A stretch of 64,000 nt of DNA. Source: Synergistaceae bacterium. Lineage in GTDB: Bacteria; Synergistota; Synergistia; Synergistales; Aminobacteriaceae. Each line of letters opens with the position of its first letter. Position 1 is the first letter of the stretch. The translations under genes and the position numbers were made by a program. The notes below the pieces were generated by a model. That model was not told where the DNA came from. It saw only the letters and a program-made list of their open reading frames with translations, and searched no databases. The stretch is from positions 1 to 64,000 of the forward strand of contig JAFSSM010000056.1 in assembly GCA_017451025.1 (NCBI GenBank). The letters are read 5' to 3'. Positions 51,002 to 58,292 of this stretch are shown one piece after another.

Positions 51002-51889
51002 TCACCTCTCGAGAAATTTTGCCTTCAGGGACTCGATATCGCCTTCGGTGATGCCAAGATCCTTAACGATATACCCCACTGGTGAGCCGTAATTCTCCTT
51101 GAGCCAAGATAGCACTGTGTTCATTGTCTTGGGTGTTACCTCGTCGAGAACGAGCATGTACTTTTCCATGTCCGACTCAGGTATGCCGTAAGACTGCAGC
51201 ATTTTGCGCTGTTGGGCTATCAGGTCTGCGTTGAACGTGTTAGTCAGCATGTAATCGTTCAAGATAGTATCCTCACTCACACCGAGAGCTGAGAGTATCA
51301 GCATGGCCGCGCATCCTGTACGGTCTTTGCCCTGCGTGCAGTGGAACAGCAGAGAACGTCCCTCCGGCAAATCCAGAAGTTCACCGAAAAATTCACGGTA
51401 TGCCTTCTTGCCGTAATCATCAGCGAGAAAATTAACGTACATATCATATGAGACAAGCCCGCTGTCAGCAATCTGCATCATTCTTTCCGCCGCAGTACCC
51501 TCCATCGCCAATTTCTGCTCAAGTTCACGCTCGAACAGCTCCTCGTTGATTACGCGGAGGTTGACATACTTCACTCCCTCAATAACCGGGTCAGGTTTGG
51601 GTGCAATTTCGTAACTCATCCGGAAGTCTGCGATAACGGCCAAGTGATAATCTCGTGTCAGCTTGTTCACGTCCTCGCTGGAAATTGTGTTGAGGGCCGC
51701 CGTACGAAGCAGGACTCCGTGCTTCACCGTCCGGCCGTCTGATGCGGTGTAGCCTCCAAGTTCACGGGCATTGCCCACGCTGTCAAGGCCGATGCTCTGG
51801 TTTGCTGGCGACGAATCAGAATCCGCACCGCACCCTGAAAGGCCGACCAGACACAACAACAGCGACAATATTATTGTGATGTACTTCAA
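51002..51889 (-). CDS. Lipoprotein tyrosine/dual-specificity phosphatase
   Basis: A 295-residue lipoprotein: signal with lipobox LSGC (Cys20), then a phosphatase domain containing GNARELGGY (about 39-47) and the P-loop FHCTQGKDRTG (Cys about 183), as in the bacterial Tyr_phosphatase3 family. It is exported and membrane-anchored, so it would act on an extracytoplasmic phosphoester. The start is TTG at 51889 with AAGGAG 9 nt upstream. The neighbour is a STAS-kinase fusion in the cytoplasm, an odd pairing across the membrane. Confidence 0.83.
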   Translation of the reverse strand: MKYITIILSLLLCLVGLSGCGADSDSSPANQSIGLDSVGNARELGGYTASDGRTVKHGVLLRTAALNTISSEDVNKLTRDYHLAVIADFRMSYEIAPKPDPVIEGVKYVNLRVINEELFERELEQKLAMEGTAAERMMQIADSGLVSYDMYVNFLADDYGKKAYREFFGELLDLPEGRSLLFHCTQGKDRTGCAAMLILSALGVSEDTILNDYMLTNTFNADLIAQQRKMLQSYGIPESDMEKYMLVLDEVTPKTMNTVLSWLKENYGSPVGYIVKDLGITEGDIESLKAKFLER

Positions 51890-51912
51890 GAATTTGTACT
51901 CCTTAAAAGATT

Positions 51913-51959
51913 ACCCCCCTTTGCTTCTCCCCTAAGTTAGGGGGGATTGTGAGGGGGGT
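51913..51959 (-). terminator. G/C-rich hairpin between tctC and the phosphatase gene
   Basis: The outer stem acccccc (51913-51919) pairs with ggggggt (51953-51959), with an inner palindrome cccctaa-g-ttagggg (51929-51943). On the minus strand it is followed by AATCTTTTAA, so it may terminate or attenuate. Its units resemble the window's C-rich heptamers. Confidence 0.5.
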
Positions 51960-51980
51960 CTTAACTTAAACTAAGTTCCC

Positions 51981-52922
51981 TTACTCCGCGAACTGGTCGG
52001 CTATCGTCTTGAACGTGTTGAAGTATTCGGCATCATGCTTCTCGCTGTCCGCCGCGCTCAGGTAATACGGCATCATCTCTACCTTCCTGATTGCCTCGAG
52101 GCACTCCGGCTTCTTGTGCATCTCCTGAACGATATTCTCATACCACGCGATTACTTCATCAGGAGTTTCTTTCGGGAAATAGAACGAGAAATCGCAGTCA
52201 GGATATACGAGGTCGATTCCCTGCTCCCTGAATGTAGGAATGTCCTTGATGAGCTCGTATCTCTCTGCGCTTGGAACTCCGAGTGCGATGAACTGTCCGC
52301 TCTCCAGATAGTCCTTGCAGTTGATGTACGCGCCGGGCATCATGTCTACCTGTCCTGAGAGCATTCCGACAATCTTATCTGAGTTCGAGCCGTAGTCCAC
52401 AAGGTCAAGCTGAATCCCCGCAAGCTCCTGGAACTTCAGAATCTCGTAGTATGTGTACGCTCCGACTTCTGTGCAGGCTACAAGTTCGCCGGGCTTCTCC
52501 TTAGCGGCCTTGATGAACTCCTCGAGGTTCTTGTACTTCTTGGGGTTCACGTAGAACTGCTGTGCAGGGTCCTTCGCGAACGTCGGGCCAAGTTTGAACG
52601 CCGTGTAGTTGTAGTCCGTAATTCCGGCTACGTTTGCGACGTTGACGAGGTTGTGGCCGTACAGGAACGTGTGGCCGTCCGGAGCAGCACTCCTCACCTG
52701 GTCGGCGGCGATTGATCCGGCTGCACCGTTGGCGTTCACGACGATGAAGTCGCAACCTGAAAGTTCCTTCGCGTACTGTGCGAAAACGCGCGCGCTAAGG
52801 TCTGTGTTTCCGCCTGCACCGGCAGGAACGATGATTGATACTGTGGTAGTGGGCTTCCACTCCGCGAATGCACACGACACAACCGCGAGCACAACTGCTA
52901 CTGCTAATAATACTTTCTTCAT
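51981..52922 (-). CDS. tctC: Tripartite tricarboxylate transporter, substrate-binding protein TctC
   Basis: A 313-residue periplasmic binding protein of the Bug/TctC family. Signal peptide (about 1-20, ending AFA), then VSIIVPAGAGGNTDLSARVFA, the diagnostic first strand and loop, and NVNGAAG-like segment VNANGAAGSIAADQV. It binds an organic acid for TctAB. Confidence 0.92.
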   Translation of the reverse strand: MKKVLLAVAVVLAVVSCAFAEWKPTTTVSIIVPAGAGGNTDLSARVFAQYAKELSGCDFIVVNANGAAGSIAADQVRSAAPDGHTFLYGHNLVNVANVAGITDYNYTAFKLGPTFAKDPAQQFYVNPKKYKNLEEFIKAAKEKPGELVACTEVGAYTYYEILKFQELAGIQLDLVDYGSNSDKIVGMLSGQVDMMPGAYINCKDYLESGQFIALGVPSAERYELIKDIPTFREQGIDLVYPDCDFSFYFPKETPDEVIAWYENIVQEMHKKPECLEAIRKVEMMPYYLSAADSEKHDAEYFNTFKTIADQFAE

Positions 52923-52965
52923 TGTTACAGCTCCTTACTGTATATTTTTCCCCGCGAACGGGTTT

Positions 52966-53358
52966 TTACTCATAATCTATGCGCTCAATCTTGAAGATTA
53001 CAGGCCGCGTTCCGTCTGAACAGCACGTTATCATGACGTTTTCGTCCCTCATCCAGCCCTTCATGATTGAGCCTCCCTGAAGCCCCGTGTAGATATACCG
53101 CGAAAATGCGTCCCACGCCTCCGAACAATGCGGCATCTTCGGTCCGCCCGCTACTGTGTCAGGGTCAGCATCCGTATGAACGAGACTCCCAAGCCCCATG
53201 TGCCAGAAGTGATCTTGTTCATCATCACGGTAAAACTCAAACTCGTCGCCGACATTGTAGCACGGGCATTCGCCGGACTCCGGGTCTGCGCAGTACCTGG
53301 CCTGAAGGTCAGGGTACAGCTTCTTATCTATCACAGTCAGCTTCACCTTATGCTTCAT
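52966..53358 (-). CDS. TIGR04076 family protein
   Basis: A 130-residue small protein with conserved Cys pairs: CPCY near residue 31 and VMITCCSDGTRPVIFKIERI at the C-terminus. These match the TIGR04076 family, whose function is unknown; the paired Cys residues suggest metal or redox chemistry (inference). It lies between tctA and tctC in the same operon. Confidence 0.75.
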   Translation of the reverse strand: MKHKVKLTVIDKKLYPDLQARYCADPESGECPCYNVGDEFEFYRDDEQDHFWHMGLGSLVHTDADPDTVAGGPKMPHCSEAWDAFSRYIYTGLQGGSIMKGWMRDENVMITCCSDGTRPVIFKIERIDYE

Positions 53359-53363
53359 GATAA

Positions 53364-54863
53364 TTACGCCTTCTTTTCCGCGCGTGAAGCCTTAAATTCC
53401 TTGTAGACCGACCACAGAATTACCGCAACAGCTATCCCGAAGAACACACAGAAGATAGGACGCTGGAAGAATGCTCCGAACGTCTTGAACCTCTGAAGTC
53501 CTCTGCGCAGGTATTCTTCTGTCATTCTGCCAATCAGGAAGCACAGAACGAACGGTGTCGTCGGCAGCCTGAACTTGTGGTAAAGATAGCCTATCACTCC
53601 GAACACAACGATTGACTGCACGTCGAATATCCTGTTGTTGGTGGCGTAAGCTCCCACTGCGCACAGAACAAGTATCAACGGAAGAAGAATGTGCTTCGGT
53701 ACTTTGAGAACCTGGACGAACGCCTTGATGCACGTCCACTCGACGATAAGCATGATTAACGCGCAGATCATACATGCCGCAAAAATTCCGTACACGACAT
53801 CAGCATTCTTGACGAAGAGCAGAGGTCCGGCACTCAGTCCGTGAATCAGGAACCCGCCGAGCATCATTGCGGTAACTCCGTCGCCGGGAATGCCCAGAAC
53901 CAGAAGAGGGATTAACGCTCCGCCGATTGTTGCGTTGTTTGCGCACTCGGTCGCTACGATGCCTTCAGGGTCTCCCTGCCCGAATGTCTCAGGGTGTTTG
54001 CTCATGTTCTTGGCCGTAACATAAGCGAGCATTCCCGAAGTTGAACCGCCTATGCCTGGCAGAATGCCTATTCCTGTTCCGATTAACGCCGCCCTGATTG
54101 CTCCGGGTGTCCACTTGAACAGTTCCGCAATGCTGAAGCCGAATCCCTTAACCTTCTTGACGGGAATGGTCTTCACTCCTCCGCCGATGGTCTCCGCGCT
54201 CACCAGAATATCAGCTACCGCGAAAATTCCGATTAACGTTGTGAGGGTGTTGAAGCCTCCGCGCATTTCAGGGATGCCGAAAGTGAAGCGTGCAGTTCCG
54301 TCAATCGGAGCAAGTCCCACGAGCGCGAACACCAGTCCGAGCATTCCTGCAAGAAGTCCCTTGACCATATTTCCGGCAGAGAGAATTGCTACCATCGTCA
54401 ACGCGAAGAAGCATATTCCGAAGTTGTCGGGGAACGAGAATTTGAGTGCAACGTCAGCAAGCCACGGTGCAAAGAACGTAAGGATGATGAACGAGAATAT
54501 TGACCCCAAGAACGAGAACACTATACCTACACCCAACGCGCGCATAGCTTCGCCCTTCTGCGCCATAGGGTAGCCGTCGAAGGTTGTTGCGATTGACGAT
54601 GCAGTGCCGGGCATGTTGAGGAGGATTGCGGAGATTAGACCGCCGGAAATTCCGCCGATATACACCGCAACAAGCACATTCATTCCGAGCGACGAACTCA
54701 TGCTGAACGTGAGGGGCAGGAACAGCGCGACGGCCATTGAGGCACTGAGTCCGGGAATTGACCCGAAGATTATTCCGACAGCAACTCCGGCAATCATGAG
54801 GAGAAGGGAAGTCGGTTCGCAGACACGTAACGCGGCAGCACCGAGCTGTGATAATGCGTCCAT
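53364..54863 (-). CDS. tctA: Tripartite tricarboxylate transporter, large membrane subunit TctA
   Basis: A 499-residue, about 12-helix protein with the TctA repeats GIIFGSIPGLSASMAVALFLPLTF and GIGIGILPGIGGSTSGMLAYV. The ATG at 54863 sits 9 nt after GGAGG; an in-frame GTG at 54872 overlaps that ribosome site and is less likely. It carries the transport path together with TctB. Confidence 0.93.
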   Translation of the reverse strand: MDALSQLGAAALRVCEPTSLLLMIAGVAVGIIFGSIPGLSASMAVALFLPLTFSMSSSLGMNVLVAVYIGGISGGLISAILLNMPGTASSIATTFDGYPMAQKGEAMRALGVGIVFSFLGSIFSFIILTFFAPWLADVALKFSFPDNFGICFFALTMVAILSAGNMVKGLLAGMLGLVFALVGLAPIDGTARFTFGIPEMRGGFNTLTTLIGIFAVADILVSAETIGGGVKTIPVKKVKGFGFSIAELFKWTPGAIRAALIGTGIGILPGIGGSTSGMLAYVTAKNMSKHPETFGQGDPEGIVATECANNATIGGALIPLLVLGIPGDGVTAMMLGGFLIHGLSAGPLLFVKNADVVYGIFAACMICALIMLIVEWTCIKAFVQVLKVPKHILLPLILVLCAVGAYATNNRIFDVQSIVVFGVIGYLYHKFRLPTTPFVLCFLIGRMTEEYLRRGLQRFKTFGAFFQRPIFCVFFGIAVAVILWSVYKEFKASRAEKKA

Positions 54864-54875
54864 TATGTGCACCTC

Positions 54876-55367
54876 CTAGAGCGTAAACATTCCTGCGGGC
54901 AGGACTATCTTGAAGCCGTACCTGAACAGGAAGAAGACTATGAACACGAAAAGCACGTCGATAACTGCGTAGAGCAGGATATTTTTTGCCGAGCGTCTGT
55001 CGTCGGGAGCGAGCACCACAATCTGGAGGAACAGGTAGCCCAGCGTTGAGAGTATGAACCCGACGGGAGCGAGGATGTTCACGTAAATAACGACGAGCAC
55101 GAGCGAGGCCAGGACTCTCTTGTAGTCCGATGTGTCGGCGGGCATGGCTTCGGCTTTTGCAGCGTTGGCTTTGAAGTTCTTTAGCGCGGAAAACAACAGC
55201 ATTAGCGCGAGAACGACAATGAGGGTCCCGATGACCATAGGCATAAAGTCCGGGCCGATTTTCATTACGCGGGACTTTGGGAGCTGCTTGGCGAGATAAA
55301 TAGTTAAGCCTCCGAGAGCTGTGTAGAAGAGGCCGACTATTATGTCGCCGTATTTCCTGAAGAACAA
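54876..55367 (-). CDS. tctB: Tripartite tricarboxylate transporter, small membrane subunit TctB
   Basis: A 163-residue protein with four membrane helices, matching TctB. It starts TTG at 55367, with a GGAAGGAAG site somewhat far upstream, and is the first gene of the operon. An extended -10 promoter lies about 60 bp upstream. Confidence 0.85.
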   Translation of the reverse strand: MFFRKYGDIIVGLFYTALGGLTIYLAKQLPKSRVMKIGPDFMPMVIGTLIVVLALMLLFSALKNFKANAAKAEAMPADTSDYKRVLASLVLVVIYVNILAPVGFILSTLGYLFLQIVVLAPDDRRSAKNILLYAVIDVLFVFIVFFLFRYGFKIVLPAGMFTL

Positions 55368-55430
55368 GGTTACAGCACTTCCTTCCTGAAAATATTATGT
55401 TTGTGATTGGGAAAAATGGAATTGGGAATT

Positions 55431-55439
55431 ATTATAACA
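55431..55439 (-). promoter_or_regulatory. Extended -10 promoter of the tct operon
   Basis: TGTTATAAT on the minus strand, in the 110-bp gap between the PLP-enzyme stop and tctB. Confidence 0.5.
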
Positions 55440-55477
55440 GGTTGAAAAATATCACGTGTCCGTAAAACTTTTGACGC

Positions 55478-56404
55478 TCAAGTAATATCTATGATGCTGT
55501 CAAAAAATAGCGGTGTACCTCCTGTGTGAATGAACAATATATTTTTGCCGGAAATATCATGCTCTTCAATGTAACTGCACATTCCAGTAAATGCTTTGCC
55601 GGTGTATGTTGGGTCTAGGGGTATACCGTTGAGCCTGAGCATTATCTTTATTGTGTTGAGCACTTCCTCGTCGTAGAGGCCGTAACCTCCGCGCAAATAT
55701 TTTCCTGTAATGTCAAGCTCATCAACATTAATTTCCCCAAAAGCTGCCAGATACCTGCAGGCTGACTCTACAGCCGAAAGTTCGGGGCGAGCTATGCTTA
55801 TGCCCGTAATGTTTTCCTCACCGCAAAGTTCATGTTTACCGGCAATCAGTCCCGCAATAGTCATTCCGGTGCCGACCGGCAGAAAGATATGCTGAAACTT
55901 TATCCCTGTCTCCTCCTGCCAGCCAGCTATCTCATGATATGCCCGGTAATATGCACAAACAGGTACAGCCTCATTCCCGCGTCCGTACTTGTCGCCGTTG
56001 ACGTAATAGGGCTTCAACCCTTCCGCCTCGCACCGGCGCATTACTCCTTCAACGGTTTCGGCGACATTTTCGCGCGTGCAGTAGGTGAACTTTGCCCCGC
56101 ATATTCCGGCTATAGTTCTGTTGAAGGTGTGAGGTCTGCTTCCGTCAGCTTCGGACGGTGAAACAATATGCACTCTTCCTTCAGGCAGGAACATACCGGC
56201 CAAGTTCGCAATTGCCCGCACAAGATTCGACCGTGCACTCCCGTAGCCTATTATGCAGCCCCTGCCTTTTGCCTTCATGTCCCTGAAAAACTCTAAGGCT
56301 ATGCGTACTTTGTTCCCGCCGAACGAAAACGGCAGGAGATCTTCGCGCATAATGTAGAGGCTGTTGCGGCAAGGATATTTGAGCTTGTGGATTACGCTTT
56401 TCAT
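55478..56404 (-). CDS. PLP-dependent enzyme of the ACC deaminase/D-cysteine desulfhydrase type
   Basis: A 308-residue fold-type II PLP enzyme. The PLP Lys is in FSFGGNKVRIA (about 27-37), the phosphate-binding glycine loop is PVGTGMTIAGLIAG (about 187-200), and the late HTGGTPLFF motif is typical. It probably performs a beta-elimination or related reaction on an amino acid. The start overlaps the ATP-grasp stop (ATGA), so the two act together; an amino-acid or peptide-like metabolite is plausible. Confidence 0.8.
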   Translation of the reverse strand: MKSVIHKLKYPCRNSLYIMREDLLPFSFGGNKVRIALEFFRDMKAKGRGCIIGYGSARSNLVRAIANLAGMFLPEGRVHIVSPSEADGSRPHTFNRTIAGICGAKFTYCTRENVAETVEGVMRRCEAEGLKPYYVNGDKYGRGNEAVPVCAYYRAYHEIAGWQEETGIKFQHIFLPVGTGMTIAGLIAGKHELCGEENITGISIARPELSAVESACRYLAAFGEINVDELDITGKYLRGGYGLYDEEVLNTIKIMLRLNGIPLDPTYTGKAFTGMCSYIEEHDISGKNILFIHTGGTPLFFDSIIDIT

Positions 56405-57447
56405 TTTTGGACACTAAGCGTTGTGATAGCAATATCCTTCTGCGCAATAACTCCCGGCTTCGCAGTAAAAAGCTCATCCCTGACAGATTCGCCCCGCATC
56501 CACTTCACAATTGCAAGCGGAAAATTCACACCCGCCGCGTGGCTGAAAGGATAGCCTCCTCCAAACCGCGCATTCATCTCCAGAATGTACACGTCCTCAC
56601 CCGACAGGAAAATATCTACGTCGAGATTGCCTATGTGCCCGGTTATTGCCGATAACTTCATGAGAGCTTCACGTATAACCGGCTCGTCAACAATTTCTGC
56701 ACAGTCGGTCTCCCCCGAACGCATAGCCAGTTTCTTGCGAATAACGAGGCCCTTGTGATTGCCGTCAAAGTCGTGGTAAATATCCGCCCCGTACTCCTGT
56801 CCCTCTATACATTCCTGAATCAATATGCTGTGCTCGATGTCTGAGGCTGATTCGTATTTCAGGTAGGAACACGAAATTTCCCGCTTTGCCTTCTGGAACA
56901 GCACATGCAGTTCTTCAGGAGTATCTGCCCTGTAGATTGAGAGGGAACCCATCCCCCAGCGGGGCTTGATGACCACCGGACAGGTTATGTCGGGCGCGTC
57001 AGGGTCAAGCCATGTCCTCGCAACAGGAAAACCATGCTCCTTGAGGAAGGAGTATGCGGCCAGTTTGTCGTTGCATGTCCTGACGAACGCAGAATCAGAG
57101 ACCAGCAGCTTTGTACCTATTGCCTCAAATTTTGCGCGGTTGTCGGCCAGAACCGGAATATCTATATCGAACAGTGGAATGATTAGGGAAATGTGATTTG
57201 CCTTGCAGTAATTGAGGAGGAAGGGGATGTATTCGTCGCTGTAGATTAATGGTGTAACTATGGATTTGTCGGCGGCCTGAAGTGCCGGAGAAAGAGGAGT
57301 ACTGTTTGCGGCATGAACTTCTCCGCGACCGTTGAGTGCCTGCTGGAAATACTTTACGAGGTACGTTCTGCGTCCTGCCGAAGTAAGAAGAATATTAAGG
57401 GCACAATTCGGGCTGAGGGCTGAGGGCTGAGGGCTGATTATAACCAA
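56401..57447 (-). CDS. ATP-grasp ligase-like protein with repeat-disrupted 5' end
   Basis: About 330-348 residues. The fold starts at NILLTSAGRRTYLVKYF, followed by ATP-grasp elements CPVVIKPRWGMGS (about 135-147), QECIEGQEYGAD and DIFLSGEDVYILEMNARFGGGYP with metal ligands. It resembles CarB-type ligases, which join a carboxylate to an amine. The expected ATG before NILL is CTT, and four GGGCTGA repeats lie immediately upstream. The coordinates use TTG at 57447, but a good promoter -10 overlaps that codon, so the true start is unresolved (ATT at the Ile codon is possible). Co-transcribed with the PLP enzyme. Confidence 0.8.
   Translation of the reverse strand: MVIISPQPSALSPNCALNILLTSAGRRTYLVKYFQQALNGRGEVHAANSTPLSPALQAADKSIVTPLIYSDEYIPFLLNYCKANHISLIIPLFDIDIPVLADNRAKFEAIGTKLLVSDSAFVRTCNDKLAAYSFLKEHGFPVARTWLDPDAPDITCPVVIKPRWGMGSLSIYRADTPEELHVLFQKAKREISCSYLKYESASDIEHSILIQECIEGQEYGADIYHDFDGNHKGLVIRKKLAMRSGETDCAEIVDEPVIREALMKLSAITGHIGNLDVDIFLSGEDVYILEMNARFGGGYPFSHAAGVNFPLAIVKWMRGESVRDELFTAKPGVIAQKDIAITTLSVQK
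57410..57437. repeat. Heptanucleotide tandem repeat at the 5' end of the ATP-grasp gene
   Basis: Four perfect copies of GGGCTGA on the + strand (TCAGCCC on the coding strand), directly downstream of the -10 box of the gene's promoter. Confidence 0.9.
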
Positions 57448-57466
57448 ATTCTTGCATTTCTGTCAA
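57437..57466 (-). promoter_or_regulatory. Promoter P1 of the ATP-grasp/PLP-enzyme operon
   Basis: Minus strand: consensus -35 TTGACA (57461-57466), 18-bp spacer, consensus -10 TATAAT (57437-57442). Transcription would begin inside the heptamer array. It is the strongest promoter match in the window. Confidence 0.65.
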
Positions 57467-57496
57467 GCTCCATTCTTCAAAATGATTATGCTCTGA

Positions 57497-57505
57497 ATTA
57501 TAGCA
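57497..57505 (-). promoter_or_regulatory. Promoter P2 (extended -10) of the ATP-grasp operon
   Basis: TGCTATAAT on the minus strand, 31 bp upstream of P1's -35. Confidence 0.4.
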
Positions 57506-57511
57506 TAAGCC

Positions 57512-57541
57512 GCCCGGTTCAGACTTAAGCCGGGCAGTTTT
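57512..57541 (-). terminator. Hairpin after the flavoprotein gene
   Basis: The stem gcccgg (57512-57517) pairs with ccgggc (57530-57535), just beyond the flavoprotein stop. The T-run is better on the + strand (gtttt) than on the minus, so function is uncertain. Confidence 0.4.
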
Positions 57542-57547
57542 GCATCA

Positions 57548-58168
57548 CTAGCGTATGAAGTTCGTGAACACTATCTCCTCGTGCACAGGCTCAGGCACTC
57601 CCGCCTTCTTCCCTGCCTCAAAGCATTTCAGCATATACGCCATGTTCTCACCCAGCGTTCTCATCGTCTGCATACCCTCCAAGTCCTTGCGCACATCTTC
57701 CGGCGTAAATCCGTGAACCTGATTCCAGTACTGCGACGAAACTACCGGCATGTTCATTATCGTGAAATACTTGTTGAGACGGTCAAAAGCAGCAGTTGCT
57801 CCCGCTCTTCTGCACGACACCACACACGCCGCAGGTTTCCCCTGCAATTTCTCACCGCCAGAGAAAAACAGCCTGTCCAAAAATGCACACAGACTCCCTG
57901 CAGGCCCGGCATAATACACCGGCGAACCGACTACCAGCCCGTCAAATTCATCAAGCCGTCCCGTAAGCTCGCGCACACTGTCGTTGAACACACAATGCCC
58001 AAGCTGCTGGCACTTGAAACACGCAATACATCCCTGCATGGCCTTCTTGCCTATCCAGAATATCTCCGTCTCGATGCCGTTCTTGTTGAGAGTCGTAGCA
58101 ACTTCACTTAGGGCCGTAAACGTACAACCTTTTTCGTTCGGACTGCCATTAATCAGCAAAACTTTCAT
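57548..58168 (-). CDS. Flavodoxin-fold NAD(P)H-dependent FMN reductase with Cys motif
   Basis: A 206-residue flavoprotein. The FMN phosphate loop is INGSPNEKGCTF (about 6-17), and VVGSPVYYAGPAG (about 79-91) binds the isoalloxazine ring. CIACFKC plus C at residue 59 gives a Cys cluster as in iron-sulfur flavoproteins of anaerobes. It probably shuttles electrons or detoxifies quinones or oxygen. A GAGGGG site precedes the ATG. It lies alone, divergent from the threonine ammonia-lyase gene. Confidence 0.82.
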   Translation of the reverse strand: MKVLLINGSPNEKGCTFTALSEVATTLNKNGIETEIFWIGKKAMQGCIACFKCQQLGHCVFNDSVRELTGRLDEFDGLVVGSPVYYAGPAGSLCAFLDRLFFSGGEKLQGKPAACVVSCRRAGATAAFDRLNKYFTIMNMPVVSSQYWNQVHGFTPEDVRKDLEGMQTMRTLGENMAYMLKCFEAGKKAGVPEPVHEEIVFTNFIR

Positions 58169-58219
58169 TGATTTTTTACCCCTCTTTGTGATTCTGAATG
58201 CCTATATTTTAGCGCGGGT

Positions 58220-58228
58220 TGCTATAAT
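58220..58228 (+). promoter_or_regulatory. Extended -10 promoter of threonine ammonia-lyase
   Basis: TGCTATAAT, about 58 bp upstream of the coding start. Confidence 0.55.
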
Positions 58229-58259
58229 ATGCCCATTATCAGAATTGGAGATGGTTATT

Positions 58260-58292
58260 ATGAATAAGTTTGACAGGGGTCAATTATGCTGA
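58260..58292 (+). CDS. Possible 10-codon leader ORF overlapping the threonine ammonia-lyase start
   Basis: ATG at 58260 with a good TTGGAG site encodes MNKFDRGQLC and stops at TGA overlapping the next gene's ATG. It contains no run of threonine or isoleucine codons, so classic attenuation is unlikely. It may couple translation or be a chance ORF. Confidence 0.3.
   Translation: MNKFDRGQLC

Noticed and set aside
58260-58292. Leader ORF as a classic threonine/isoleucine attenuator
   Set aside because: It has no Thr or Ile codons and no terminator hairpin between it and the gene.
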